From Alphaproteobacteria bacterium (GTDB lineage Bacteria > Pseudomonadota > Alphaproteobacteria > Micavibrionales > Micavibrionaceae), in assembly GCA_009929775.1 (NCBI GenBank), contig RZZS01000027.1, forward strand, positions 1-32,460: a stretch of 32,460 nt of DNA, in the 5' to 3' direction. Numbering within the stretch: the first letter of the stretch is position 1; every line of letters starts with the position of its first letter. The notes under the pieces are model-generated. The model searched no databases. It worked only from the letters and a program-made list of their open reading frames with translations, and was not told the DNA's origin. A program made the position numbers and the translations under genes. Below are positions 7,421 through 15,947 of this stretch, piece after piece.

Positions 7421-10400
7421 TTATGCCGCCTGCGAGCTATCGCGGCTCGTACGCGGTTCCCGCCCGGCCGCAAGGCAGAGGAAGCTGTACAGTTTGCCGA
7501 CTTCGCTCGACACAAAGGTTGAGGATAGCAGCGCACCATGGTCATTGGCGACGGCCTGGTCGTAAAGCTCCTCAAACTGCCGGAGGTACCGCTGGACGTA
7601 CGTACGGAATTCGGTGTCCGAAGCGAACTTCTTGCGGACCTTGTCGACCGGCATATTGTCACCGAGTTGCGCAAGCCTCTTGGTGAAGGCGGAGACATCG
7701 CCCTTCTGGAACGCGCGCCAGACCTTCTCAGGGACCTCACCATCCAGATTGCGCGTAAGATCGACCGAGAGCGAGTGCAGGCTCTCGACGATGAACTTGG
7801 CCGATGAAAGGAAAGCCTCCCGCTGCACCCGGCTTTCCGCCTTGCGGATTTCCTCGGCCTTGTGACTGGCGTCTTCCGTCGCTTTGAACAGCGATGTGGA
7901 TTGCCGTCCGAAGGCCGTGGTTGCGGTCTCGGTCGCTTCGATAGCCTTCGTCGAGACGGTAATCAGCCGTTCGGTTTCGTCGCCAAGCTTGCCGCGTGAC
8001 TGTTCGATTTTGATCGAAACGTCGCCCGCTGTCTTGCCGACGTCGTCGAGCTTCGAGGAGAGGATGGATATAGCCTTGCTGATACGATCCGCCGATTCGG
8101 CAGAGGCGTCTGCCACAGAGGCCGCCTGGGCCTTCAGTTCCTTGCCGTAATTCTGGCTGATCTGGAGCGACACCTTCATTTGCTCGGCGATTTCACGGGA
8201 CCGGACAGCGAAAGTGTCTCCGGCCTTTTTCAGTTCGACCAGAGTTTCGCTCGACTTCTCCAGCAACTCCTCGGCTTCGGCCTGCACTCTGGAGACCAGC
8301 AGACTAGTCGTCTCGACCGTATTTTGGGCGGAATCGCCGAGCACTTCGCTGTTTCTGAGGGCGGACCGACCGACATCGTCGAACCTGGAAACGATCTGAT
8401 TCGCCGTATCTTCCACAGTTTCGGAGGATTTTGCGAATTCGTTGCCCGCTGCCTGAAGTTGGACGACGGCCTGGCCGATGGATGCCGAGAGCTCATGGAA
8501 CTGGTCGTTGATGGCTTTCTGAATGCCTTCGATTTTCAAAAGGGCCTGATCGGTCACAAGGTGGATGTCGGAGGACTGGTTCTCGAGGGACGCTTCGATG
8601 TCGCGCATCTTCTCGCTTGCTGAGCGCGCTGCGTCCGAAATCTCTCCAACGCGTTCCTGCAGGTGGTCGCTTGAGGATTTCAGGATCTGCGCTGCCTGCT
8701 CGGAACCATCGCTCAGACTGCGGAGACGTTCGTCGAAAATCGAACCGATCTGATGCAGCTTTGCCAGACTGCTCTCGGTCGTCCCTCGGAAGGCATTTTG
8801 AAGCGCTGCAAATCGGTCGGATGCCTTCTCCGCCTGATCGACGGCACGCAGAAAAACGGGTTCGACATCATGGGCAGACCTTTCGAGTGCGCCGGTAGCC
8901 GAGAGGATGGACTCCTCACCAGCACTGCAACGCTCACGCAGGACCACAAGTTTGGAATCGAGGGAAGAATCAAGCTCTTCAAGACTCTGCAGCGCGCCGG
9001 CACTTGCGACGTTGATTTCCTCGCAGCGGCTTGCGATGGCGCCCTCGAGGCGATTGATGTCCTTGGCGGCATCGCCCGCGAGACGATTAAGCAGACTGGC
9101 CTGGGCTTCGAGCGCCTTACGAACGTCCTCGATCTTGTCAAGGGCGCCGCGAACCTCCCCGGAGAGCGAATCCCGTTGCTCTTCCATATTACGGTTAATG
9201 GTTTTCGAGTGCGCGGCGATCTGGCCCGAAAGCGTGGAAATTTCCTGCGCCTGCCCCCGCAGGATGCCCCGGATCTGTTCGGCGCTGACCGTTGCTTTCT
9301 CGCTGGCCTCATTGAGGTCGGAAACACGGCGGCGAAGGGTCGCCTCGATCTGTTCGTGCTTGCCGTCAGCGTCGGAAATCGCGTGCATCATCGACTTGAG
9401 CGGCTCCTCAAGGGCGCTGCGCACAGACTCGATGCGATCGGCGAGGTTCGCCGTCGAAACGTTGATTTTCTCGGCCTGTTCCTCGACCGCCCCCGAAAGC
9501 TTCAGGACCTGCGAATCGGTTAGGTTCGACGCTTCCTCGATCTGGGTCCGGCTTTTCTCGAGGAGTTCGACGATGGCCTTGATGTGCTGGAGGTTTCCTT
9601 CACCGGAGGCATTGAGCTTCCCGATGTGTTCGCTGGTTTGCGTAATAAGCTGCTCGGCTTGCCCGCGGGCCGACGCCGTGCTTTTTTCGAGGCTGTCGAC
9701 GGCGCGCCGGACAGCAGAACTGATCGATTCCGCGCCTGACAACGCGACCGCGAGCGCTTCGCTCATGCGGTTGGATGCGGCCTCCCCTGCCTGCTCGATT
9801 GCCTCTGCTTCACGGCTTAAAACCTTGACTGTTTCGCGAAGTTTATCCGCCTCCGATCCGACGCGCGTCGTAATGCCGCTGGCTTCCCCGGCAGCATGGT
9901 CGACGGCATCGTTCATTCTGGAGACGCTTTCACGAATGATGTCGGCGATGTTCTCCGCCTGATCGGCGATCGCCTGCGCACCTTTGTCGAGAGCGTCCTG
10001 CTGGTCCTGGATGGTTTCACTGGACTGGAGCATCGCGTCGACAGTACGCGCCGTTATCTTTTCGAGATCGGCGATCTGGCTTTGGATCTGCTCGCCAAGG
10101 CGCGCCGTCTCTTCGGCGACGTGATCCGTTGCCTCGGTAAGACCCTTCGTATGGTCGTCAAACTCCCCGCTGAGGTCTTTCAAACGCTCGGCGATTCTGT
10201 TGACTGCATCGTTGAGGTTGTCGTATGTGCGCTCGAGATTTTGCTCGATTCCGGATGTTTTCTCTTTGGCGTTGTCGGCGGCGCTGAGAATTTTGTCCGC
10301 GCCCTTGCCCATGGCCTGCTCCATTTCGCCGGCGCGCTCCAGAATCGTCAAGGTCGCCTGATCCCAGGCCTCGGCGCCCGCATGCGCCTTGTCGCCGATT

Positions 10401-11263
10401 GTGGCGGTCCGCTGCTCTATCTCGTCGGTCAGAGCAAGCAATCGGGCAGCACGCTCGTTCAGGGTTTCGGCGAGCCGATCAATGTGAAATTCGGTTTTCT
10501 TCGCAACCCCGACAAAGTCCCGAACCTCGACCCGCAGGCCTTGGCGCGCCCGATGGATTGCCTTCAAAACGGCCTTCGACGAAGCAGAAAGCTCGGCGGC
10601 CTGACGGCAAAGCATTTCGATATCTTTCGAGATAATCCGAGAGCGCTCCTCGGACGGGAATATCAGGGAATGAAGTTCCTTGCGCAGCGATTCCGCGTAC
10701 AGGTGTACGTCCGCGGCGCGCTGGATCTGGGAAACGATGAGCCAGAAGATCGCGGGCGGCGCCATCACCCCGGCAAGAAATCCGCCCAAAAGGTCGGGCC
10801 GCAACGGAAACGGCTCTGCCGAACCGATCGTGTAAAAAACGCAATAGCTGACCCACGAAATCGACAGCACCGTCCCTGCGATGGTCAGTGCCTTGTGGGT
10901 ACGGGGCTTCTGCAGCGGCGGCGTATTCGTCGGCGCCAGCATCAGAACAGGTTCGGCCTCGTCAAGATCGCCTCCATCACCCCGGTACGCGCGAAGCGCC
11001 TCGGGCCCGCTTTGAGATGCGCATTCCGCGCGAGGCGTCTCGGCGTCGTCAGCTGGTGCGGAGGTAATCCGGAGCGTCTTGAGTCCAGAACTCGTCTGGA
11101 TACGAAAGCTGGGACGCGCAGCCGATAGCCCCAAGCGGTTAAGCGGGTCGATCGCGTTCTTCGCGGCAACATCACTCTTGTCGGCGGCTTTGACGCTGTC
11201 GTCAGGCGTTGAATTCATACTGCCATTGTCGCGAGTCTGCCTTGCGGCTGACGTCTTCTTCAT
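7421..11263 (-). CDS. Giant membrane-anchored coiled-coil protein of unknown function
   Basis: A 1280-residue protein I cannot assign to a named gene. The N-terminal 120 residues are polar and low in order. Two hydrophobic helices follow (about 125-147 and 159-181), with a loop of roughly a dozen residues, so both ends should face the cytoplasm. About 190-1130 is nearly continuous Glu/Ala/Ser/Leu-rich coiled coil with apolipoprotein-like or chemoreceptor-like repeats. The last 130 residues change character: VPEKVWRAFQKGDVSAFTKRL (split around 1155) and a YVQRYLRQFEELYDQA segment look like a compact helical domain. The design recalls alphaproteobacterial polar or growth-zone scaffolds such as the Agrobacterium growth pole ring protein, but this is analogy only. 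The ATG at 11263 has GGAG 9 nt upstream; a TTG start at 11299 would add 12 residues. Confidence 0.85.
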   Translation of the reverse strand: MKKTSAARQTRDNGSMNSTPDDSVKAADKSDVAAKNAIDPLNRLGLSAARPSFRIQTSSGLKTLRITSAPADDAETPRAECASQSGPEALRAYRGDGGDLDEAEPVLMLAPTNTPPLQKPRTHKALTIAGTVLSISWVSYCVFYTIGSAEPFPLRPDLLGGFLAGVMAPPAIFWLIVSQIQRAADVHLYAESLRKELHSLIFPSEERSRIISKDIEMLCRQAAELSASSKAVLKAIHRARQGLRVEVRDFVGVAKKTEFHIDRLAETLNERAARLLALTDEIEQRTATIGDKAHAGAEAWDQATLTILERAGEMEQAMGKGADKILSAADNAKEKTSGIEQNLERTYDNLNDAVNRIAERLKDLSGEFDDHTKGLTEATDHVAEETARLGEQIQSQIADLEKITARTVDAMLQSSETIQDQQDALDKGAQAIADQAENIADIIRESVSRMNDAVDHAAGEASGITTRVGSEADKLRETVKVLSREAEAIEQAGEAASNRMSEALAVALSGAESISSAVRRAVDSLEKSTASARGQAEQLITQTSEHIGKLNASGEGNLQHIKAIVELLEKSRTQIEEASNLTDSQVLKLSGAVEEQAEKINVSTANLADRIESVRSALEEPLKSMMHAISDADGKHEQIEATLRRRVSDLNEASEKATVSAEQIRGILRGQAQEISTLSGQIAAHSKTINRNMEEQRDSLSGEVRGALDKIEDVRKALEAQASLLNRLAGDAAKDINRLEGAIASRCEEINVASAGALQSLEELDSSLDSKLVVLRERCSAGEESILSATGALERSAHDVEPVFLRAVDQAEKASDRFAALQNAFRGTTESSLAKLHQIGSIFDERLRSLSDGSEQAAQILKSSSDHLQERVGEISDAARSASEKMRDIEASLENQSSDIHLVTDQALLKIEGIQKAINDQFHELSASIGQAVVQLQAAGNEFAKSSETVEDTANQIVSRFDDVGRSALRNSEVLGDSAQNTVETTSLLVSRVQAEAEELLEKSSETLVELKKAGDTFAVRSREIAEQMKVSLQISQNYGKELKAQAASVADASAESADRISKAISILSSKLDDVGKTAGDVSIKIEQSRGKLGDETERLITVSTKAIEATETATTAFGRQSTSLFKATEDASHKAEEIRKAESRVQREAFLSSAKFIVESLHSLSVDLTRNLDGEVPEKVWRAFQKGDVSAFTKRLAQLGDNMPVDKVRKKFASDTEFRTYVQRYLRQFEELYDQAVANDHGALLSSTFVSSEVGKLYSFLCLAAGREPRTSRDSSQAA

Positions 11264-11304
11264 GAGGACTTGCTCCACGCTGGAAATGTTCGGGGTCAAA
11301 CTGG

Positions 11305-11332
11305 TTTATAAATGTATTTCAGCCGTTTGCAA
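11305..11332 (-). promoter_or_regulatory. Likely sigma-70 promoter of the coiled-coil gene
   Basis: On the minus strand, TTGCAA (11332-11327) and TATAAA (11310-11305) are 16 bp apart, about 40 nt before the ATG. The -35 falls inside one arm of the inverted repeat at 11324-11359. Confidence 0.5.
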
Positions 11333-11359
11333 CGGGATTTGAAATCCCGTTGCCAAACG
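11324..11359. repeat. 36-nt near-perfect inverted repeat
   Basis: The left arm (11324-11340, CGTTTGCAACGGGATTT) is complementary to the right arm (11342-11359) except for one extra base, with a single-base centre. There is no T-run on either strand, so it is not a classical terminator. It overlaps the -35 box of the coiled-coil gene and follows the symporter gene, so it could be an operator, a cruciform or an mRNA 3' stabilising hairpin. Confidence 0.8.
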
Positions 11360-11361
11360 CT

Positions 11362-11370
11362 TGTGGATAA
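11362..11370 (-). promoter_or_regulatory. Perfect DnaA box
   Basis: TTATCCACA on the minus strand matches the strong DnaA consensus exactly. It lies 30 bp upstream of the predicted -35 of the coiled-coil gene. Only one copy is seen, so it is not an origin; a regulatory or chance occurrence are the alternatives. Confidence 0.5.
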
Positions 11371-11398
11371 GAACCGTTTTCGAACGTCTCGCGTGGAT

Positions 11399-12868
11399 TC
11401 AGGCCGTTCCGGCAGCAGACACCTTTTCTTTTATTTTCAGTGTTTGCACGTATTTCTTGATATCCCGCTTTATCTCGGGGGCCAGGAAGTACAGACCGAG
11501 GATGTTCGGGAACGCCATCGACAGGATCATCGCATCGGTGAAAGCTATGACGTTTTCGAGATCGGCCGATGCGCCCACGATCACCAGCGCGCAATATACG
11601 ACCCGATACGTCATATGAATTACGTCATTTTCTCCAAATAGAAAGGTAACGGCCTTAACACCGCAGTAGAACCAGGTGATGATCGTCGAGTAGGCGAACA
11701 GCAGCACTGTTAGCGCAAGAAAATACCGGGCCCCCTCAATGTCGCTCTCGAAGGCTCGCGACGTCAAACGTACGCCTTCCACCCCCTCGCCGCCCTCGTA
11801 AACTCCTGTGACCACGATGACAAGACCGGTAATCATGCAGACGATAACAGTGTCGATAAACGGACCAAGCATCGCGACGAAGCCTTGCGTGACCGGGTCT
11901 GTGCGCGCAGCCGAGTGCACGATGGCGGCCGAACCAAGCCCGGCTTCATTCGAGAAGGATGCCCGCTGGATACCAGTAAGCAACGCACCGAGAAATCCAC
12001 CGATTCCCGCCGAAAGGCTTAAGGCTTCGGTGAAGATTGTACCCACCGCCCCGGGGAGGTCGGCGTAATTCATGGCGATGATGACAAGCCCTCCGCCGAG
12101 ATAAAGAATCCCCATAACCGGGACCAGCTTTGATGCCACTGCCGAGATCGAACGAATTCCGCCGACTATGACGATTCCAACGAGAACAGACAGCGCGATA
12201 CCGAAAAGCCAGCCCTTGTCGCCAAGCCAGCCTTCCTCACCCCCGGTAACATTCATCATTTGCACATAGGCCTGATTGGCCTGAAACATATTGCCTCCGC
12301 CGATCGAGCCGCCGATGCAGCACAACGAGAAAAGGACTGCCAAAAACGTTCCGATAAAGGGAATGTCCCGGTTGGCGAACCCGTCTCGCAGGTAGTACAT
12401 CGGCCCGCCGGAAATGCGCTGCGGATGGTCAGGGTCCTTGTGGTGGCGATATTTGACCCCGAGAGTAACCTCCGCAAATTTGGTCGACATCCCGAGGAAG
12501 CCCATCACCATCATCCAGAACAACGCCCCAGGTCCGCCGACAGAGACCGCGACCGCGACACCGGCAATGTTGCCAAGGCCAACCGTACCGGACAAAGATG
12601 TCGCGAGCGCCTGAAAACTGCTGATCTGGCCGTCATCCTTCTGCTCTGACCTGTCGCACAGGAGCGAGATGGCATGACCGAAATAGCGGAAATTAATGAA
12701 ACCGAGATAGATCGTCAGGAAAATCGCTGCTGCAGCGAGCCAGACGAGGATCAGAGACAGGTCCTGCTGACTTCCTTCCGGTCCGATCGGAACCGAAAAA
12801 AAGACAAGCTTCATTGAGTATTCGGCTACTGGGGCGAAAATGCTGTCAATCGTCTGGTCAATATCCAT
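11399..12868 (-). CDS. Alanine/glycine:cation symporter (AGCS family)
   Basis: A 489-residue inner-membrane carrier with about 11 hydrophobic segments. It shows the AGCS signature: SGTVGLGNIAGVAVA (about 92-106) followed by GGPGALFWM, then RISGGPMYYL (about 151-160) and the NEAGLGSA segment in the middle of the protein. The family imports small amino acids (alanine, glycine, sometimes glutamine) with sodium or protons. The ATG at 12868 is preceded by GGAA six nt upstream. The gap to the upstream secreted-protein gene (12869-12977) shows nothing obvious. The 3' end is 39 nt from the inverted repeat described above. Confidence 0.92.
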   Translation of the reverse strand: MDIDQTIDSIFAPVAEYSMKLVFFSVPIGPEGSQQDLSLILVWLAAAAIFLTIYLGFINFRYFGHAISLLCDRSEQKDDGQISSFQALATSLSGTVGLGNIAGVAVAVSVGGPGALFWMMVMGFLGMSTKFAEVTLGVKYRHHKDPDHPQRISGGPMYYLRDGFANRDIPFIGTFLAVLFSLCCIGGSIGGGNMFQANQAYVQMMNVTGGEEGWLGDKGWLFGIALSVLVGIVIVGGIRSISAVASKLVPVMGILYLGGGLVIIAMNYADLPGAVGTIFTEALSLSAGIGGFLGALLTGIQRASFSNEAGLGSAAIVHSAARTDPVTQGFVAMLGPFIDTVIVCMITGLVIVVTGVYEGGEGVEGVRLTSRAFESDIEGARYFLALTVLLFAYSTIITWFYCGVKAVTFLFGENDVIHMTYRVVYCALVIVGASADLENVIAFTDAMILSMAFPNILGLYFLAPEIKRDIKKYVQTLKIKEKVSAAGTA

Positions 12869-12977
12869 AACGTTCCGTCTTTGTCTGGTGGCATGAAATG
12901 AGACCAGAATAAGGACAGGTTTCGTTTTGGAAAGAGCTTTTTCATCCTTACGAGCGGGAGGAACTCCGAGGGCGATC

Positions 12978-13463
12978 CTACTGTTCGCAGATTGGCTGCG
13001 AAACCGGATGTGAGGGGAAGAAGGTGGATGCCCACTGCTTGACTTCCTGCCGGTTCATCGCAGCGGCCTGCGAGACTCGCGGGATGTAGCGCTTGCAGAA
13101 AATGTCCGGGCGCATGCGTGCGGCGTCAGATGAGATCTTGTTGGCAAAAGCCGTACGCATGAGGTTCAGGGACCCGACCGGATTGGGATGCCCGGAACGC
13201 TTAAAGTAATCTATCAGTGTCGACTCGTAACCCGATATTAAATCGGAATAATTGCTGGTGAACGATTGGTACTTCTGATAAAGCCCGGCCTCCTGGCCCA
13301 GATGCATGCAGTTCAGACCGATAACCATAAGCTCGCTGTGAATGCGAATACCCTGCTCGGCCTCGGCTTCGCGAAGAGAATAACAGCTCGGGCGCCGGTC
13401 GGCCATTGCGCTCCCGGCGCTGACAACGAGAAGAACGAGAGACAGAACCAGTACACGAATCAT
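12978..13463 (-). CDS. Small secreted protein of unknown function, four cysteines
   Basis: I do not recognise this 161-residue protein. It has a clear signal peptide (hydrophobic residues 3-18, AMA cleavage site before Asp22). The mature part of about 140 residues is mostly helical-looking and carries four cysteines (27, 52, 123, 159), enough for two periplasmic disulfides. The GGGG 6 nt upstream of the ATG supports the start. It begins only 8 nt after the dehydrogenase stop codon on the same strand, so the two are probably cotranscribed. The cysteine spacing does not match a cytochrome or thioredoxin motif. Confidence 0.75.
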   Translation of the reverse strand: MIRVLVLSLVLLVVSAGSAMADRRPSCYSLREAEAEQGIRIHSELMVIGLNCMHLGQEAGLYQKYQSFTSNYSDLISGYESTLIDYFKRSGHPNPVGSLNLMRTAFANKISSDAARMRPDIFCKRYIPRVSQAAAMNRQEVKQWASTFFPSHPVSQPICEQ

Positions 13464-13471
13464 AATTCCCC

Positions 13472-14416
13472 CTACACCATGACGGGTGAGATCAGCGGTT
13501 TACCATCGAAATGCGCCAATAGATTGGAGATCACAAGTTGCCCCATTTTCGAACGCGTTTCAACTGTCGCCGAGCCGATATGCGGCAAAAGCGCGACGTT
13601 ATCCAGAGATATTAACGCGTCGGGGACAGCAGGCTCGTTCCAGTAAACATCCAGCCCCGCCCCGGCGATCGCCCGGTTTGACAGAGCCGTCAGCAAATCG
13701 TCGTCGCGTACGACGGCACCGCGTGCAATGTTTATGAGGAAGCCGCGCGGTCCGAGCCGCTCAAGAACGTTCAAATCAACGATTCCCTCGGTCGCCTTGC
13801 CTCCCGGACAGGCGACAACCAGAAAATCACTGTCCTTTGCCATTGCGATCAGGTCGGCATAATACCGATACGGTTCGTCACGCTTTTCGTTTGGCCCGTG
13901 ATACAGGACGTTCATCCCGAAGGCATCGGCGCGGCGCGCGATGGCCTTGCCGATCCGGCCCAGACCGAGAATGCCGACCGTTTTATCCTGAAGGCTTGTG
14001 CCAAGTGGCAGAGACCCGCTCGCCCACTTTCCGACACGCACAAACATGTCCCCTTCGACGATGCGGCGGGCGACGGCGAGGATCAAGGCGAAGGCAATGT
14101 CAGCAGTATCTTCGGTCAGAATGTCCGGCGTGTTCGTCAGGGCGAGTTGGTGATCGCGCACTGCGCCGAGGTCGATATTGTCGTATCCGACCCCGAACTG
14201 AGCGATGATTTCGAGATTGGGCAGCGCCTCGATCAATGTACGGCTCACGCTCTTGGTATTATAGGTCGAGAGGATACCCTTGATCTCGCGGCTGCGGGCT
14301 CGAATGGCAGCGTCAGGATCGGGCTCCCGCCACAGCCGCAGCACATCGAAGTGACGATCCAGTTCCTCCATCTCGGCGGGCAGCAGCGAGCCGAGCGCAA
14401 GCAGCGTGACTGACAT
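13472..14416 (-). CDS. D-2-hydroxyacid dehydrogenase (glyoxylate/hydroxypyruvate reductase-like)
   Basis: A 314-residue NAD(P)-dependent dehydrogenase that should reduce 2-oxoacids such as glyoxylate or hydroxypyruvate. The dinucleotide-binding motif is GLGRIG (151-156), and the catalytic triad is Arg232 (NIARGAVV), Glu261 (WNEPAVP) and His279 (LLPHIGSAT). GVGYDNID (75-82) is the usual substrate-loop segment. The ATG at 14416 has GGAAGA five nt upstream; the much longer open frame that runs back across miaB is an artefact. It is divergent from miaB and followed closely by the small secreted-protein gene. The exact substrate is not decidable from sequence. Confidence 0.88.
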   Translation of the reverse strand: MSVTLLALGSLLPAEMEELDRHFDVLRLWREPDPDAAIRARSREIKGILSTYNTKSVSRTLIEALPNLEIIAQFGVGYDNIDLGAVRDHQLALTNTPDILTEDTADIAFALILAVARRIVEGDMFVRVGKWASGSLPLGTSLQDKTVGILGLGRIGKAIARRADAFGMNVLYHGPNEKRDEPYRYYADLIAMAKDSDFLVVACPGGKATEGIVDLNVLERLGPRGFLINIARGAVVRDDDLLTALSNRAIAGAGLDVYWNEPAVPDALISLDNVALLPHIGSATVETRSKMGQLVISNLLAHFDGKPLISPVMV

Positions 14417-14497
14417 GAAAGTCTTCCGAAAACGCGGTTGATCTTGATCTTCCCAGATTAAACGTGGTTTAACCCATGGGTCAACCGCGGACGGGCC
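14417..14497. promoter_or_regulatory. Divergent dehydrogenase/miaB region with repeated palindromic motifs
   Basis: An 81-bp gap. CGCGGTTGA (14433-14441) and its exact complement TCAACCGCG (14481-14489) bracket the gap. A related GTGGTTTA (14464-14471) sits between them, running into ACCCATGGGT (14472-14481), a 10-bp palindrome. A tandem TTGATC (14438-14443, 14444-14449) is also present. The arrangement suggests regulator sites controlling either or both genes. Confidence 0.5.
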
Positions 14498-15877
14498 ATG
14501 ACTAACAGAAAGCTTTATATCAAAACCTGGGGCTGTCAGATGAACGTCTATGACAGCCAGCGCATGGCCGATATTCTCGGCCCTCTCGGCTATTCGGTCG
14601 TCGACTCCCCCGAAGACGCAGACATGCTTATTCTTAACACCTGCCATATCCGGGAAAAGGCCACCGACAAGGTATTTTCGGAACTCGGGCGCTTGCGGGA
14701 GCACAAGGACGCGAAGGAAGATCGCGGCGGGCGCATGCTGATCGCTGTCGCGGGATGCGTCGCGCAGGCGGAAGGAGAATTTATTCTCGAGCGTGCACCG
14801 TATGTCGACATGGTCTTCGGCCCGCAGACGTATCACGAACTGCCCGAAATGGTCGTCAAGGCGACAGGAGCGTATGGCAGCGCGCGGATCGTCAACACCG
14901 ACTTTCCAGAAGAGTCGAAGTTCGATTACCTGCCCGAGGAACATCTTGCGCAGGGACCAGCGGCCTTTTTGTCCATTCAGGAGGGCTGCGACAAGTTTTG
15001 CACCTTTTGCGTCGTTCCCTACACGCGCGGCTCGGAATTTTCCCGCACCGCGGCAAAAATTCTGGACGAAGCACGCCGCCAGGCTGATGCAGGCGTCAAG
15101 GAAATCACCCTGCTCGGCCAGAATGTCAACGCATGGCACGGCGAAGGACTCGATGGCAAGGTCTGGGGACTCGGGCGCCTGATCGAAGAGGTCGCGAAGA
15201 TAGATTCTGTCAAACGTATCCGTTACACGACCTCGCACCCGCGCGACATGGAGCCCGGCCTGATCGCGGCACACCGTGATATCGAAAAGCTCATGCCCTT
15301 TCTGCACTTGCCGGTTCAAAGCGGCTCGGATCGAATCCTTAAGGCCATGAACCGCAAGCATAAGGCGGAAACATTTTTTGAGATCATCGCCGATCTGCGC
15401 AAGGCACGGCCGGATATCGCGCTTTCCTCGGATTTTATTGTCGGATTTCCGGGCGAAACCGATGAGGATTTTGAGCAGACGATGACCCTCGTGCGCGAAA
15501 TCACCTTCGCGTCCGCCTATTCGTTCAAATACAGCGCCCGTCCTGGCACGCCCGCCGCAGCAATGGGCGGACTTGTACACGAGGACATCAAGAACGAACG
15601 CTTGCAGAGGCTTCAGGATCTGCTTAACGAACAGCAGCTCGCCTTCAATCGCCGGACGGAAGGCCTCAGCCTGCCCGTCCTGTTCGATCGGAAGGGCAAC
15701 CGCCCCGGACAGCTCCACGCCCGAACGCCTTACAATCAGTCGATTCATTGCGACGCGAACGAGCGGTTGCTCGGAGAAATCGTCGACGTCCGGGTTACCG
15801 AGGGACACGCCAATTCCCTGCGGGGCGAACTCGTTCTCGCCAACGGACAGCCACTTCGCACGGGCGCTTCACTGTGA
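14498..15877 (+). CDS. miaB: tRNA-2-methylthio-N6-dimethylallyladenosine synthase MiaB
   Basis: A 459-residue radical-SAM methylthiotransferase that adds a methylthio group to i6A37 in tRNAs. Three N-terminal cysteines (Cys13 in WGCQMN, Cys49 in LNTCHIRE, Cys87 in VAGCVAQ) hold the auxiliary cluster. The radical-SAM CxxxCxxC is at Cys164, Cys168 and Cys171, and a TRAM domain for tRNA binding occupies about 380-450. Length is standard. The start ATG has only a weak GGACGGG upstream. It heads the plus-strand run leading to phoH and ybeY, a common gene order in proteobacteria. Confidence 0.96.
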   Translation: MTNRKLYIKTWGCQMNVYDSQRMADILGPLGYSVVDSPEDADMLILNTCHIREKATDKVFSELGRLREHKDAKEDRGGRMLIAVAGCVAQAEGEFILERAPYVDMVFGPQTYHELPEMVVKATGAYGSARIVNTDFPEESKFDYLPEEHLAQGPAAFLSIQEGCDKFCTFCVVPYTRGSEFSRTAAKILDEARRQADAGVKEITLLGQNVNAWHGEGLDGKVWGLGRLIEEVAKIDSVKRIRYTTSHPRDMEPGLIAAHRDIEKLMPFLHLPVQSGSDRILKAMNRKHKAETFFEIIADLRKARPDIALSSDFIVGFPGETDEDFEQTMTLVREITFASAYSFKYSARPGTPAAAMGGLVHEDIKNERLQRLQDLLNEQQLAFNRRTEGLSLPVLFDRKGNRPGQLHARTPYNQSIHCDANERLLGEIVDVRVTEGHANSLRGELVLANGQPLRTGASL

Positions 15878-15894
15878 ACAGGTGGACGATTTAA

Positions 15895-15922
15895 TTGTTT
15901 GGTTGGAATTACCGGCTAAGAT
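15895..15922 (+). promoter_or_regulatory. Possible promoter for the phoH operon
   Basis: TTGTTT (15895-15900) and TAAGAT (15917-15922) with 16 bp between, ending 25 nt before the phoH ATG, inside the only sizeable gap between miaB and phoH. Confidence 0.32.
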
Positions 15923-15947
15923 AATTTGTAATCCATCGGTTTAACGT

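Noticed and set aside
9896..11128. 410-residue plus-strand open frame
   Set aside because: It is antisense to the coiled-coil gene, whose high GC third positions leave long open shadows; the protein is compositionally odd and matches nothing.
11362..11370. Replication origin at the DnaA box
   Set aside because: Only one box is present, with no AT-rich unwinding region, dnaA, hemE or parAB nearby.
14417..15808. Very long minus-strand extension of the dehydrogenase frame across miaB
   Set aside because: The extension is antisense to miaB, has no family features, and the real start at 14416 has a good ribosome-binding site.
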